Origin: Croceimicrobium sp965279135
GTDB taxonomy: Bacteria > Bacteroidota > Bacteroidia > Flavobacteriales > Schleiferiaceae
DNA: 64,000 nucleotides
Assembly (NCBI GenBank): GCA_965279135.1
Contig: OZ257133.1
Span: 2,232,001 to 2,296,000, forward strand
Reading direction: 5' to 3'
The translations under genes were made by a program, and so were the position numbers. Every line of letters starts with the position of its first letter. Position 1 is the first letter of the stretch. Positions 1-7,594 of the stretch are shown here, piece by piece. The notes beneath the pieces were generated by a model, which did not search any database, was not told where the DNA came from, and saw nothing but the letters and a program-made list of their open reading frames with translations.

Positions 1-22
1 CTTCCAATAGCTTTGGATTTTA

Positions 23-616
23 ATGAAAGTATTCATCATATTCCTTTTCTCGATGAGCCTGGTTCCGGTTATGGCACATGACCCGGACCAGGCTTTTTTC
101 AATTTTGATTTTAAGGCTGATGAAATCCTGGTCGAAATCGAAGTGCCCTGGACCTTTCGCAAAGCCTTAAACCAAGCTTACCCAGCCCTTATGAATCAGG
201 GCAGCGAAGATTCTATTGCCTTGGCTGCGGAACTCTATCTGAAAAAGCATTTCATTTTAAGAGATGAAAATCAAAAAGCGTTGATTTTAATTGATTGGCA
301 GGAGCAAAATGTAAAAGGACATGGACATCAGGGCAATTTTCTCTTACGCTTCCCTAAAGCAGGCTTAAGCACGGTTGAGAATACAGTTATGATGGATCTT
401 TATGAAACTCAGATAAATCACCACCATATCTTGCAGTCTGACCATCAATTTACGACCACATTGAACGCCTCTATTTATGAGATCAATATGGAAGGGCTAA
501 GTGCTGCAAATAGCCATCTATTTCTATACGGAGCGGTGGGCCTCTTTATCATCGCCTCCCTTATGATGATTCGAAGATGGGTAACTCAGGTCACAGATAA
601 TCAGCAGGAAAGCTAA
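23..616 (+). CDS. Secreted or membrane-anchored protein of unknown function
   Basis: I do not recognise this 197-residue protein. Residues 1-18 form a signal peptide ending near the AHDPD stretch. The mature part is predicted periplasmic and carries several histidines (GHGHQG near 100, HHH near 133). A single hydrophobic segment at about 167-183, followed by basic residues (RRW), should anchor it in the inner membrane with a short cytoplasmic tail. The layout resembles small Bacteroidota periplasmic proteins found beside transport genes, but no family is claimed. It lies 64 bases upstream of the sulfide:quinone oxidoreductase-like gene on the same strand, so a functional link is possible. The gene starts only 22 bases into the window, so its own upstream partner cannot be seen. 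Confidence 0.7.
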   Translation: MKVFIIFLFSMSLVPVMAHDPDQAFFNFDFKADEILVEIEVPWTFRKALNQAYPALMNQGSEDSIALAAELYLKKHFILRDENQKALILIDWQEQNVKGHGHQGNFLLRFPKAGLSTVENTVMMDLYETQINHHHILQSDHQFTTTLNASIYEINMEGLSAANSHLFLYGAVGLFIIASLMMIRRWVTQVTDNQQES

Positions 617-680
617 CTTTTGTCATTTTTTTTATTCATCACTTATGGGACCTTTAACCTGTTATTGAAGCCCATTAAAG

Positions 681-1925
681 ATGAAAGATATAGTAATATT
701 AGGTGCAGGTACTGCTGGCACCTTAATGAGTAATCACCTTGCTCAAAGGTTGGATAAAGATTGGCGGATCCGAATAGTGGACCAACGTAAGATTCATCAT
801 TATCAGCCAGGTTATCTGTTTATTCCCTTCGGTATTTATAAGGAGGAGGACATCATTAAACCCATCGAGAAGTTCATTCCAGAAAGGGTAGAACTCTTCC
901 AACAAAGCATACTCAAAGTGGATCATGAGCATGATCGCGTTTATCTGGAAGATGGTAAGGCCTTAGAATATGATCTATTGATCGTTGCCACAGGAACCGA
1001 TATTGCACCCGATGAGATCGATGGTATGCTAGGCGATCATTGGCAGAAATCCGTTTTTGACTTCTACACCTTGGACGGGGCGGTTAAACTAAACCGCGCT
1101 CTCGAAAACTGGACCGGCGGTCATCTGGTAGTGCATATCGCTGAGATGCCCATTAAGTGTCCTGTTGCACCCCTTGAATTTGCCTTCCTTGCCGATGCTT
1201 ACTTCGAGCAAAAGGGAATGCGCGATAAGGTCAAAATCAGTTTTGTAACTCCCATGGATGGAGCCTTTACAAAGCCCTACGCAAGTGCTCACTTGGGTCA
1301 TCTTCTTGATCAAAAAGGAATAGAGGTGGTCCCCAACTTCAACATCATGAGCCTTGATGGCGAAAACAAGGTAATGATGGATTATGAAGGAAAAGAAGTT
1401 AGCTATGATCTTCTGGTTACGGTTCCTACCAATAAGGGGGCGGATTATGTTGAGCGAAGCGGTTTCGGAGATGAGCTCAATTTCATCCCCACCGACAAAG
1501 CTACCCTACAGAGTAAGGTGAAAGACAACATCTTTGTTATTGGTGATGCCACAAATGTACCTGCCTCTAAGGCTGGATCTGTAGCGCATTTTGAAGGCGA
1601 AATCCTGTTGGAGAATGTACTGCGCTACATTAAGGGGAAAGAACTGCTGAGCGAGTACGACGGTCATGCCAACTGCTTTGTTGAAACCGGACATGGTAAA
1701 GCCCTATTGATCGATTTCAACTACACTCATCAACCAGTGAGTGGAACTTTCCCTATTCCTGGAGTTGGACCTTTAAACCTCATGAAAGAAAGCCGTATGA
1801 ACCACATGGGGAAAATGGCCTTCAAATGGATTTATTGGAATATGCTGATCACCGGCAAGCATATCCCATTCGTTAGTGCTAAAATGCAAATGGCCGGAAA
1901 GAATTTTGAAGAAGTAAGTGTATAA
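681..1925 (+). CDS. Sulfide:quinone oxidoreductase-like flavoprotein
   Basis: A 414-residue FAD-dependent oxidoreductase of the SQR/flavocytochrome c sulfide dehydrogenase family. SQRs oxidise sulfide to sulfane sulfur or polysulfide and pass electrons to membrane quinone. The N-terminal dinucleotide-binding motif is GAGTAG (8-13), with the ATG motif at 103-105 and the second FAD-binding GDA motif at 288-290. Two redox-active cysteine candidates sit in family contexts: Cys160 in IKCPVAP and Cys332 in ANCFVETG. The third cysteine of canonical enzymes, in the first third of the protein, is absent. A hydrophobic/amphipathic C-terminal stretch (about 360-392) fits monotopic membrane binding. The next two genes encode DsrC-like and DsrE-like sulfur carriers at 12 and 15 bases spacing, which supports sulfide or persulfide chemistry over plain NADH dehydrogenase activity. 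Confidence 0.85.
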   Translation: MKDIVILGAGTAGTLMSNHLAQRLDKDWRIRIVDQRKIHHYQPGYLFIPFGIYKEEDIIKPIEKFIPERVELFQQSILKVDHEHDRVYLEDGKALEYDLLIVATGTDIAPDEIDGMLGDHWQKSVFDFYTLDGAVKLNRALENWTGGHLVVHIAEMPIKCPVAPLEFAFLADAYFEQKGMRDKVKISFVTPMDGAFTKPYASAHLGHLLDQKGIEVVPNFNIMSLDGENKVMMDYEGKEVSYDLLVTVPTNKGADYVERSGFGDELNFIPTDKATLQSKVKDNIFVIGDATNVPASKAGSVAHFEGEILLENVLRYIKGKELLSEYDGHANCFVETGHGKALLIDFNYTHQPVSGTFPIPGVGPLNLMKESRMNHMGKMAFKWIYWNMLITGKHIPFVSAKMQMAGKNFEEVSV

Positions 1926-1937
1926 AAACAAGAAACC

Positions 1938-2246
1938 ATGGAAACCACAATTGCCGGGCAATCTGTTGCCCTAAATGAGGAAGGATACCTCACCGATTTA
2001 AACCAATGGACCAAGGAAGTAGCCAGTCACATTGCTCTGGAAGAAGGAATAAACCTGAACGATGAGCATTGGCCAGTTATTGAATTCCTACAAGATCAAT
2101 ACCGTAACGAAATTCCCCTAACGATTCGAAAAGTAGGAAAAAGCGGAATCGTGAATATCAAGGAGTTTTACGCACTATTTCCTGGCGGTCCCTTAAAAAA
2201 AGCCAGTCGTATTGCGGGAATACCCAAACCGGCTAGCTGTATATAA
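1938..2246 (+). CDS. DsrC/TusE-like sulfur carrier lacking CysB
   Basis: A 102-residue protein of the DsrC/TusE family, small cytoplasmic proteins that carry sulfur as a persulfide on a cysteine near the flexible C terminus. The C terminus reads GIPKPASCI, matching the family GLPKPTGCx arm with the penultimate Cys101 (CysA). In true DsrC a second cysteine (CysB) lies eleven residues earlier. Here that position is Ser90 (KKASRIAG), so a DsrC-type intramolecular trisulfide cannot form. The single-cysteine form resembles TusE, a sulfur relay component. The gene sits between the SQR-like and DsrE-like genes in one transcription unit, suggesting that it accepts sulfane sulfur made by the SQR. The family call is firm; the exact role is inference. 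Confidence 0.88.
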   Translation: METTIAGQSVALNEEGYLTDLNQWTKEVASHIALEEGINLNDEHWPVIEFLQDQYRNEIPLTIRKVGKSGIVNIKEFYALFPGGPLKKASRIAGIPKPASCI

Positions 2247-2261
2247 CCTAAACTTACAATC

Positions 2262-2774
2262 ATGGAAACAGAAACAATGAACCAAATGGTGGCACCTAAG
2301 AAGGACCACAAGGTTAAAAAAATGATGCTCATCCTTTCTAAAGCTACCATTGACAATGTGTACGCTTGTTTTATCCTGGCCAATGGAGCGAGGATGGAAG
2401 GAATTGAAGCAGAGATCTTCTTTACCTTCTTCGGACTGGAAGCAATCCAAAAGAAGAAGTTAGAACACTTGCATGTTGCTACAGTAGGTAATCCGGCAAT
2501 GCATATCCCAACGATGCTTGGAGGTTTGCCTGGTATGGAGGCCTTTGCAACCAGCATGATGAAAAAAGAAATGGAGAAATTGGACATTCCTCCGGTAGGC
2601 GAGTTCATAGAAATCCTGGAAGCTTCAGGAGCCAAATTATGGGCTTGTAAACTTGCGATGGACATGTTCCACCTTGACCGCAAAGATCTCGTAGATGAGA
2701 TTGAAGATGTGATCACCGTTGGTGATTTCTATCAAAGAGCGGAAGGCGAAAACACACATGTATTGTTCATCTGA
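2262..2774 (+). CDS. DsrE/DsrF-like (DsrE2-type) sulfurtransferase
   Basis: A 170-residue DsrE/F/H-superfamily protein. These proteins form an alpha/beta fold and relay persulfide sulfur to or from DsrC, TusA or rhodanese partners. A likely active cysteine, Cys129, lies in AKLWACKLAMDMF; the DsrE2/DsrE-like group has a similar conserved AC..AM context. A second cysteine, Cys36, is in helix one. The hydrophobic core strands around 20-26 (MMLILSK) and 51-57 fit the fold. The gene begins 15 bases after the DsrC/TusE-like gene and is the last of the cassette, followed by an intrinsic terminator. It probably exchanges sulfur with the neighbouring carrier. Confidence 0.85.
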   Translation: METETMNQMVAPKKDHKVKKMMLILSKATIDNVYACFILANGARMEGIEAEIFFTFFGLEAIQKKKLEHLHVATVGNPAMHIPTMLGGLPGMEAFATSMMKKEMEKLDIPPVGEFIEILEASGAKLWACKLAMDMFHLDRKDLVDEIEDVITVGDFYQRAEGENTHVLFI

Positions 2775-2793
2775 GCAAATTGTGGGTTTCAGG

Positions 2794-2828
2794 GAAAGGT
2801 TTCGGCGCTGTCGGAACCTTTCTTTTTT
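2794..2828 (+). terminator. Rho-independent terminator of the sulfur cassette
   Basis: An 8-bp stem (GAAAGGTT at 2794-2801 with AACCTTTC at 2815-2822) is followed by a run of T. It closes the SQR/DsrC/DsrE unit. Confidence 0.8.
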
Positions 2829-2851
2829 AGCGCAATCTCTACCTTAGTGGC

Positions 2852-4117
2852 ATGAAAAGAAGCCTCCTCCTTATCCTATTTCTAAGCTCCTATTTTTATC
2901 TCAATGCCCAAGAGGCTCAGAAGTTGGAATACAAGCTGGTAGAGTTTAAATCCTTGGTAGATGAATTTCTAACCGATAAGTTTTTATGGGAATCAGGAGA
3001 ATATGGCTTTTTAGGAATCTCCGCTTACTCCAAACAGAAGAAGCATTTAAGACTATCCATACGTTTTAAACAAGAGGGAACATGGGGAGAATGGCAATTG
3101 ATGCATGAGGATCATAATGCGGAGGAAATTGAAGATCGTCAAGCCTTCGTTATAGATCCCATCTTCGTCAAAATAGAAGCCTGGCAAGTAAGAAGTGATC
3201 AATCCCCAGATGAAGAAATAGTGCTGCGCTTCTTCATTGCGCCAAAGACGCAATCCGAACCACCCAAAAACCTGAATCATAAAACCAATAGTACTTGCAA
3301 TTGTCCTCGACCTCCAATTTGTGATCGATCCTGCTGGTGCCCCAGTGGAAATTGCCCTCCACCCGGCGCTTATGTGCCCAATGTGCCTACCCACCTGATC
3401 GTCCATCATTCCGCAGGGTTTAGCAATTACAATGATTACAACTATGTAGTAGCCTACTATTGGGATTTACACGTAAACACCAATGGTTGGAGTGATATTG
3501 GCTACAATTGGCTAATCGATCCCAATGGAGTGGTATATGAAGGAAGAGGCAGCGGAGTAATTGGTGCACACTTTTCTTGCCTGAATACCGGAACAACCGG
3601 ACTTTGCCTCATCGGTAACTATGACAATTTTAGCGTTCCTAATCCTGGATTACAATCGCTTGCTGAATTGCTCCTATATGAATCCTGCCTCAATGGTATT
3701 AATCCGGGAGATAGCAGTTTGCACCAGAGCTCACAGCTTACTTTAAGACATGTTTCCGGGCATCGCGATGCTAATTCTGCTACTGTCGGCTGCCCCTCTG
3801 GCACCGCTTGCCCTGGCCATAATCTTTATACAAAGTTGGATTCACTAGGCCTAAGCCTTAGTCAAAATGCCTGTTTATTAGGAGCGGAAGAACTTGCAAT
3901 AAATGAAACAAAATTCTATCCTAACCCTACTAATTCGATTATTCAGTGGGAAGGACATATCGAAGCTTTGCGCCTTTTCAATTCTGAAGGAAGAGAAATA
4001 AGTATAAATACGCCAAGCTCAAAAAGTCTTGATTTAGGGCATTTATCTCCCGGGGTGTATCAATTGTATTACCTGCAGGACGATCTTTGGCAGGTTCAAA
4101 AAATCATTCTTCAATGA
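2852..4117 (+). CDS. Secreted N-acetylmuramoyl-L-alanine amidase (PGRP-like) with T9SS sorting domain
   Basis: A 421-residue exported protein. A signal peptide (1-19) is followed by a beta-rich N-terminal region (about 25-135). A proline- and cysteine-rich linker with six cysteines (149-168) precedes an Amidase_2/PGRP domain (about 178-335). Zinc-ligand candidates are His185/186 (IVHHSAG), His304 (SGHRDA; His300 lies just before) and Cys320 (TACPGH), with Tyr218 in GYNW. Enzymes of this fold cleave the amide between N-acetylmuramic acid and L-alanine in peptidoglycan. The C-terminal 65 residues, starting at FYPNP, look like a type A T9SS sorting domain, so the enzyme is probably secreted across or attached to the outer membrane. 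The next gene overlaps its stop codon (ATGA). Targets could be its own wall during remodelling or foreign bacteria; that choice is inference. Confidence 0.88.
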   Translation: MKRSLLLILFLSSYFYLNAQEAQKLEYKLVEFKSLVDEFLTDKFLWESGEYGFLGISAYSKQKKHLRLSIRFKQEGTWGEWQLMHEDHNAEEIEDRQAFVIDPIFVKIEAWQVRSDQSPDEEIVLRFFIAPKTQSEPPKNLNHKTNSTCNCPRPPICDRSCWCPSGNCPPPGAYVPNVPTHLIVHHSAGFSNYNDYNYVVAYYWDLHVNTNGWSDIGYNWLIDPNGVVYEGRGSGVIGAHFSCLNTGTTGLCLIGNYDNFSVPNPGLQSLAELLLYESCLNGINPGDSSLHQSSQLTLRHVSGHRDANSATVGCPSGTACPGHNLYTKLDSLGLSLSQNACLLGAEELAINETKFYPNPTNSIIQWEGHIEALRLFNSEGREISINTPSSKSLDLGHLSPGVYQLYYLQDDLWQVQKIILQ

Positions 4118-4962
4118 GAATCACTTTTATTCTTCTCCTTTTAGCACTTCGCCTGCAGGCTCAAGATTTAAAGGCCTATCAACTCTATGATAAAAACGGG
4201 GAGGAAATCACCTTCCAGGAAATGAATGAGCAACTGCTGGAAGCAGATATCATCCTTTTCGGTGAATTACATAATAATCCCATTTGCCACTGGTTGCAAA
4301 TTGAACTTACGCAATCGCAATACGGTGCGGATTCCAACCTTGTGTTAGGAGCAGAAATGTTTGAAGCGGATAATCAGGAGGCTCTAGATCTCTATCTAAG
4401 AGACAGCATTGATGAAAAAGGACTGGACAGCCTTGCGCGCCTTTGGCCAAACTATGATACTGATTACAAAGGTTTGGTTGATTTCGCCAAAGCAAATGAA
4501 CTTCCCTTTATCGCTACGAATGTCCCCCGAAGGTTTGCAAGTCAGGTATATAAAAAAGGTGTGGAAAGCCTGGATAGCTTAGATGAAGAAACCAAAGCCT
4601 GGATGGCTCCATTACCTTTTCCCTATGATCCCGAACTACCGGGATATAAGGCAATGCTAGAAATGATGGGCGGTCATGGTGGGGAAAACTTTCCCAAAGC
4701 CCAAGCCATTAAAGATGCCACCATGGCGCATTTCATTCTGGAAAATTTAAGTCCAGGAAGCCGCTTTATCCATTATAATGGAGATTATCATTCTAAGGAC
4801 TTCGAAGGGATTAGTTGGTACTTAAATGAATATCGTAAGGAACTAAACATTAAAACTATTAGTACCCAATTACAGGATCAGGTACGGCCCTTAGATAGCG
4901 CGAGCACGGGGCATGCCGATTACACTTTGGTGATTGATGCACAAATGACTAATAGCTACTAA
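4114..4962 (+). CDS. ChaN-family putative heme/iron-binding protein
   Basis: A 282-residue exported protein of the ChaN family (Pfam haem-binding uptake, Tiki-superfamily fold). Family signatures seen are ILFGELHNNP near residue 45, an AEMFE motif, ATNVPRR, and HYNGDYHS near the C terminus. A signal peptide (MRITFILLLLALRLQAQ) lacks a lipobox cysteine, unlike lipoprotein ChaN members. I chose the ATG at 4114, which overlaps the amidase stop as ATGA and opens the signal peptide directly, over an upstream TTG at 4087 that would add nine residues before it. Known members bind heme cofacially in campylobacters; in Bacteroidota the role is unproven. The gene ends convergently on recX, whose restored stop overlaps it. 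Confidence 0.83.
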   Translation: MRITFILLLLALRLQAQDLKAYQLYDKNGEEITFQEMNEQLLEADIILFGELHNNPICHWLQIELTQSQYGADSNLVLGAEMFEADNQEALDLYLRDSIDEKGLDSLARLWPNYDTDYKGLVDFAKANELPFIATNVPRRFASQVYKKGVESLDSLDEETKAWMAPLPFPYDPELPGYKAMLEMMGGHGGENFPKAQAIKDATMAHFILENLSPGSRFIHYNGDYHSKDFEGISWYLNEYRKELNIKTISTQLQDQVRPLDSASTGHADYTLVIDAQMTNSY

Positions 4963-5089
4963 TTGTAACCCAGTTCGGCAATCGCTTCCTCTATTAAATC
5001 ACGCTCATAGCCATTCCTTAATAGATAGGCCCTTAACTTTTGTCTCCTTTGGAAATGATTTGGTGCCTTTGTAAGCGGCCAACGTTTTT
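4959..5089 (-). other. recX: Out-of-frame C-terminal segment of recX
   Basis: Read in the frame shifted by one base, this stretch encodes NHFQRRQKLRAYLLRNGYER followed by DLIEEAIAELGYN and a TAG stop at 4959-4961. This is the expected RecX C-terminal three-helix unit. The stop overlaps the chaN stop codon on the opposite strand, a neat convergent end. The switch point is the T5 run at 5085-5089. It may be a real one-base deletion, a homopolymer sequencing error, or (less likely) programmed slippage. Confidence 0.75.
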
Positions 5090-5440
5090 CCGTACATGCA
5101 GAAGGTTGGCATAGTATTTATCAGGGTCGATTTCTTCAAAGGCCTTGCGCAAAACATATTCGCTTAATGAATGCGGATATAAAGCCTGTTTGATTTTTAT
5201 CCTGCCCCATCGCTTTATACTGTATTTGCCACGAACGAAAGCACGAGCAAAACGCTCTTCATCTAAATAGCGCTCCTGAATTAACTCAGTAAGCAATTCA
5301 TCAGTGATTTCTGGAAGCAATCCGTAGCTCAAAAGCTTTTCCCGAACTTCTTTCTGACTACGCTCCCGATATAGACAATAAGCCCGAATCTTTTCCCGGG
5401 CTTCATTTAAATCATAGATTTTACCACTTTGGGAAGGCAT
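5033..5440 (-). CDS. recX: RecX family protein, truncated by an apparent frameshift
   Basis: The 135 residues in this frame match RecX, the small helical inhibitor of RecA filaments. Features are AREKIRAYCLYRERSQKEVREK at the N terminus with repeated three-helix units and YLDEERFARAF near the middle. The frame is RecX-like up to NLLHVRKN and then becomes unrelated sequence and stops. A typical RecX C-terminal helix is encoded in another frame just downstream (see 4959-5089). Adding one A to the five-A run (plus-strand T5 at 5085-5089) would restore a protein of about 159 residues. The start ATG overlaps the stop of the upstream DUF4286 gene as TAATG, so it belongs to the serS-to-recX minus-strand unit. 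Confidence 0.8.
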   Translation of the reverse strand: MPSQSGKIYDLNEAREKIRAYCLYRERSQKEVREKLLSYGLLPEITDELLTELIQERYLDEERFARAFVRGKYSIKRWGRIKIKQALYPHSLSEYVLRKAFEEIDPDKYYANLLHVRKNVGRLQRHQIISKGDKS

Positions 5441-5754
5441 TAAGCTTGTGATTCATCCTCGATTCGCAGGATGGTTCTAAAAGCCACAAACTTGTTTCGA
5501 TAACGGGCACTATGTTCGGCTTGTAAACGAGGGGCGTGCTCTTTCTGGTAAACATCCAGAACTTCTAATTCCTTAAAACGGTATTGAATGGAATAGGTGA
5601 TACCCTGCTCCTCTTCAACTAAAACCTGACATATGCGATTATCTAAAAACAAACCCGTAGCTAAAACATCCGGAATATGCACCTCCTTCATCCACTGCAA
5701 CCATTCATCATGAACGGATTCATCAATATTTACGGTTACATTATAGATGTACAT
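5440..5754 (-). CDS. DUF4286 family protein
   Basis: A 104-residue cytoplasmic protein matching the DUF4286 family of Bacteroidota: MYIYNVTVNID at the start, HDEWLQWMKEVHIPDVLATG, then a ferredoxin-like alpha/beta pattern ending YRNKFVAFRTIL. The family fold resembles dimeric alpha-beta barrel proteins; no activity is established. It lies between the large TPR gene (2 bases away) and recX (overlapping), in the serS-led minus-strand unit. Confidence 0.85.
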   Translation of the reverse strand: MYIYNVTVNIDESVHDEWLQWMKEVHIPDVLATGLFLDNRICQVLVEEEQGITYSIQYRFKELEVLDVYQKEHAPRLQAEHSARYRNKFVAFRTILRIEDESQA

Positions 5755-5756
5755 AC

Positions 5757-7583
5757 TTAGTTTATTTGATCTCCGCGTAATCTTCTAAAAGCCTTCCGGG
5801 CGTCGCTGGCAAAAAAGCTATCCACATGCACGGTAAACAGCAGCTCGTATGCCTTCATGGCTGCATCGGTATCCCCCAGCACTTCTTCTGCTTGCGCGAT
5901 TCGATACAAAGCATCATCAGCCAAAATATCGTCTCCATGCTGATCTACAATCCTCTGCCAGTAGGCAATCGCTCCACTTAAATCCTTCTGCCGCTTTTTA
6001 ATATCCCCACGCATCAATAAGCTTTCATCCGCTACAGGATGATCCGCATAGGCTACATCTAAAAGCTCCAAAACACTTAGAGCACTATCATACATTTCCC
6101 GATAAAAATAGAGATCGGCTTTGGCATAGGCCTCAAGAGCATCAGTGGTAGAATCCAAAGCCATGTTATCCGTAATCAACAAGGAATACTGCATCGCATC
6201 ATTAGCGATTAACTTAGAAGTAGATTCTTTTAATACCGAAAAGATACCTTGTGCCCAATCGAAATCACCAACGTAATACGCCGCCTTGGCACGCTTGAAT
6301 TTCGCCTGCTGCCCAATTACAGATTGATCCAGGGCCTTCTCTGCACGACGATAGTACAATATTGCGTCCCATCTTCTGCCCGTAAAAAGCAGAAGGTCGG
6401 CATAGGCAACCTGGGCAATTGCCTCCTCCTCCGGCCCTATCCAGGCCTTTCCGAATAAGGACAATAATAAAGTCTCGGCACTATCTACCTTCCCTAATCG
6501 ATAGGCATAAATCTCACTTAAGGGTAAAGTAAGATTTGCCTGGTAGGGGTCGCCTCGAAACTCTTCCTCAAAAGTCTCTAAATCTGAAGCTAAAAGCTGC
6601 CACTGTGAAAGTTCCGCATTCGATTCTTCCAAATCCTGTTTACGAGCATCTAGCCAGCCTATTACCGATACCTGATAATATGGACTGTCCTTGCCTTTCT
6701 TCCTTTCGTAATCATAAATCCGGGCAGCGAGAGCATAGTCTTTACTATTTAAGGAAAGTCTCGCCAGGTTACCCATCTCCCCTCCCTGCAAGGCACCCTG
6801 CCTGTCCAAAGCTCTTAATTGGGTAAAGGCATTTCGAAAATTTCCTTCCTGACTGAAAATGTGAATTAGCAGCTCATTAAAACGCTTAGGCGCGCCATTT
6901 TGAATTCGACTTACAATCTCTGCTTTGAGCAGTTCCAGGTTCTCATCCTTAACCCCTGGCTCAATTGATCTTGATAAAAAAGCCTTAACCGTGGCAAGGT
7001 ATCCTGGCGTGCGCTCCACCATTTGCAAATACATAAGATGCATATCTGGAATCCTGCCTAGCTCGCCATAGACCATGGCCATTTGATAATCTAAATTCAG
7101 GTTGGGATTGCGCTTAATTGCTCTCTCATAAACCATCAGGGCTTGCTCTGGATAACCCTGATCACTAAAGGCCTTTCCGTAGGCATAAGCTTGACCGGCA
7201 CTGCGGTCGATCTCTTCCAATACATATTGAAAGACCTTATCCGCATCCTTCTGATCCTCATCTTTAAGATGAAGAAAGTATTCATCCACTTTAAATACCG
7301 CCCTTCGCGCCGGAATACGGTTCGCCCAATCTCTGCTCATTCGGATGGCAGCCCGATAATCCTCAAGCTCCAGATAACATTGAAAGAGTAATTCGTAAAC
7401 CTCTGGGTTTACACTTTGATCTTTTAAAGCATCGAGCTTGTCGATGACTTTCTCATATTGCTGCTCTTGAAAGTATTGACGTGCCAGAGCTAAATCCCCT
7501 TTGGCTTCAGAGATTTCCAGACCTTGCGCATATAAGCTGATGCTTCCGGCAAGAAATGCCGTTATCCAAATAAATACTTTCAA
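5757..7583 (-). CDS. Large exported tetratricopeptide repeat protein
   Basis: A 608-residue protein with a signal peptide (1-19, ending SLYAQ) and TPR-type helix pairs along nearly its whole length. Examples are ARQYFQEQQYEKVIDKL at 34-50, YGKAFSDQGYPEQALMVYE near 135, YADLLLFTGRRWDAILYYRR near 395, and YRIAQAEEVLGDTDAAMKAY near the end. It has no catalytic motif and is probably a periplasmic or outer-membrane-associated scaffold. It sits downstream of serS and a lipoprotein gene and 2 bases before DUF4286. The function of this conserved-looking neighbour set is unknown to me. Confidence 0.85.
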   Translation of the reverse strand: MKVFIWITAFLAGSISLYAQGLEISEAKGDLALARQYFQEQQYEKVIDKLDALKDQSVNPEVYELLFQCYLELEDYRAAIRMSRDWANRIPARRAVFKVDEYFLHLKDEDQKDADKVFQYVLEEIDRSAGQAYAYGKAFSDQGYPEQALMVYERAIKRNPNLNLDYQMAMVYGELGRIPDMHLMYLQMVERTPGYLATVKAFLSRSIEPGVKDENLELLKAEIVSRIQNGAPKRFNELLIHIFSQEGNFRNAFTQLRALDRQGALQGGEMGNLARLSLNSKDYALAARIYDYERKKGKDSPYYQVSVIGWLDARKQDLEESNAELSQWQLLASDLETFEEEFRGDPYQANLTLPLSEIYAYRLGKVDSAETLLLSLFGKAWIGPEEEAIAQVAYADLLLFTGRRWDAILYYRRAEKALDQSVIGQQAKFKRAKAAYYVGDFDWAQGIFSVLKESTSKLIANDAMQYSLLITDNMALDSTTDALEAYAKADLYFYREMYDSALSVLELLDVAYADHPVADESLLMRGDIKKRQKDLSGAIAYWQRIVDQHGDDILADDALYRIAQAEEVLGDTDAAMKAYELLFTVHVDSFFASDARKAFRRLRGDQIN

Positions 7584-7594
7584 TCTAAATCTTA

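Noticed and set aside
2168..2716. A 182-residue open frame on the minus strand opposite the DsrE-like gene
   Set aside because: It lies fully antisense to a gene with clear family motifs, its translation has no family resemblance and its composition is that of a reversed coding strand.
5079..5095. Programmed -1 frameshift in recX
   Set aside because: The run is five A residues preceded by GG, not a standard X-XXY-YYZ slippery site in the zero frame, and no downstream stimulator was seen. A simple indel or read error is more likely, although slippage is not excluded.
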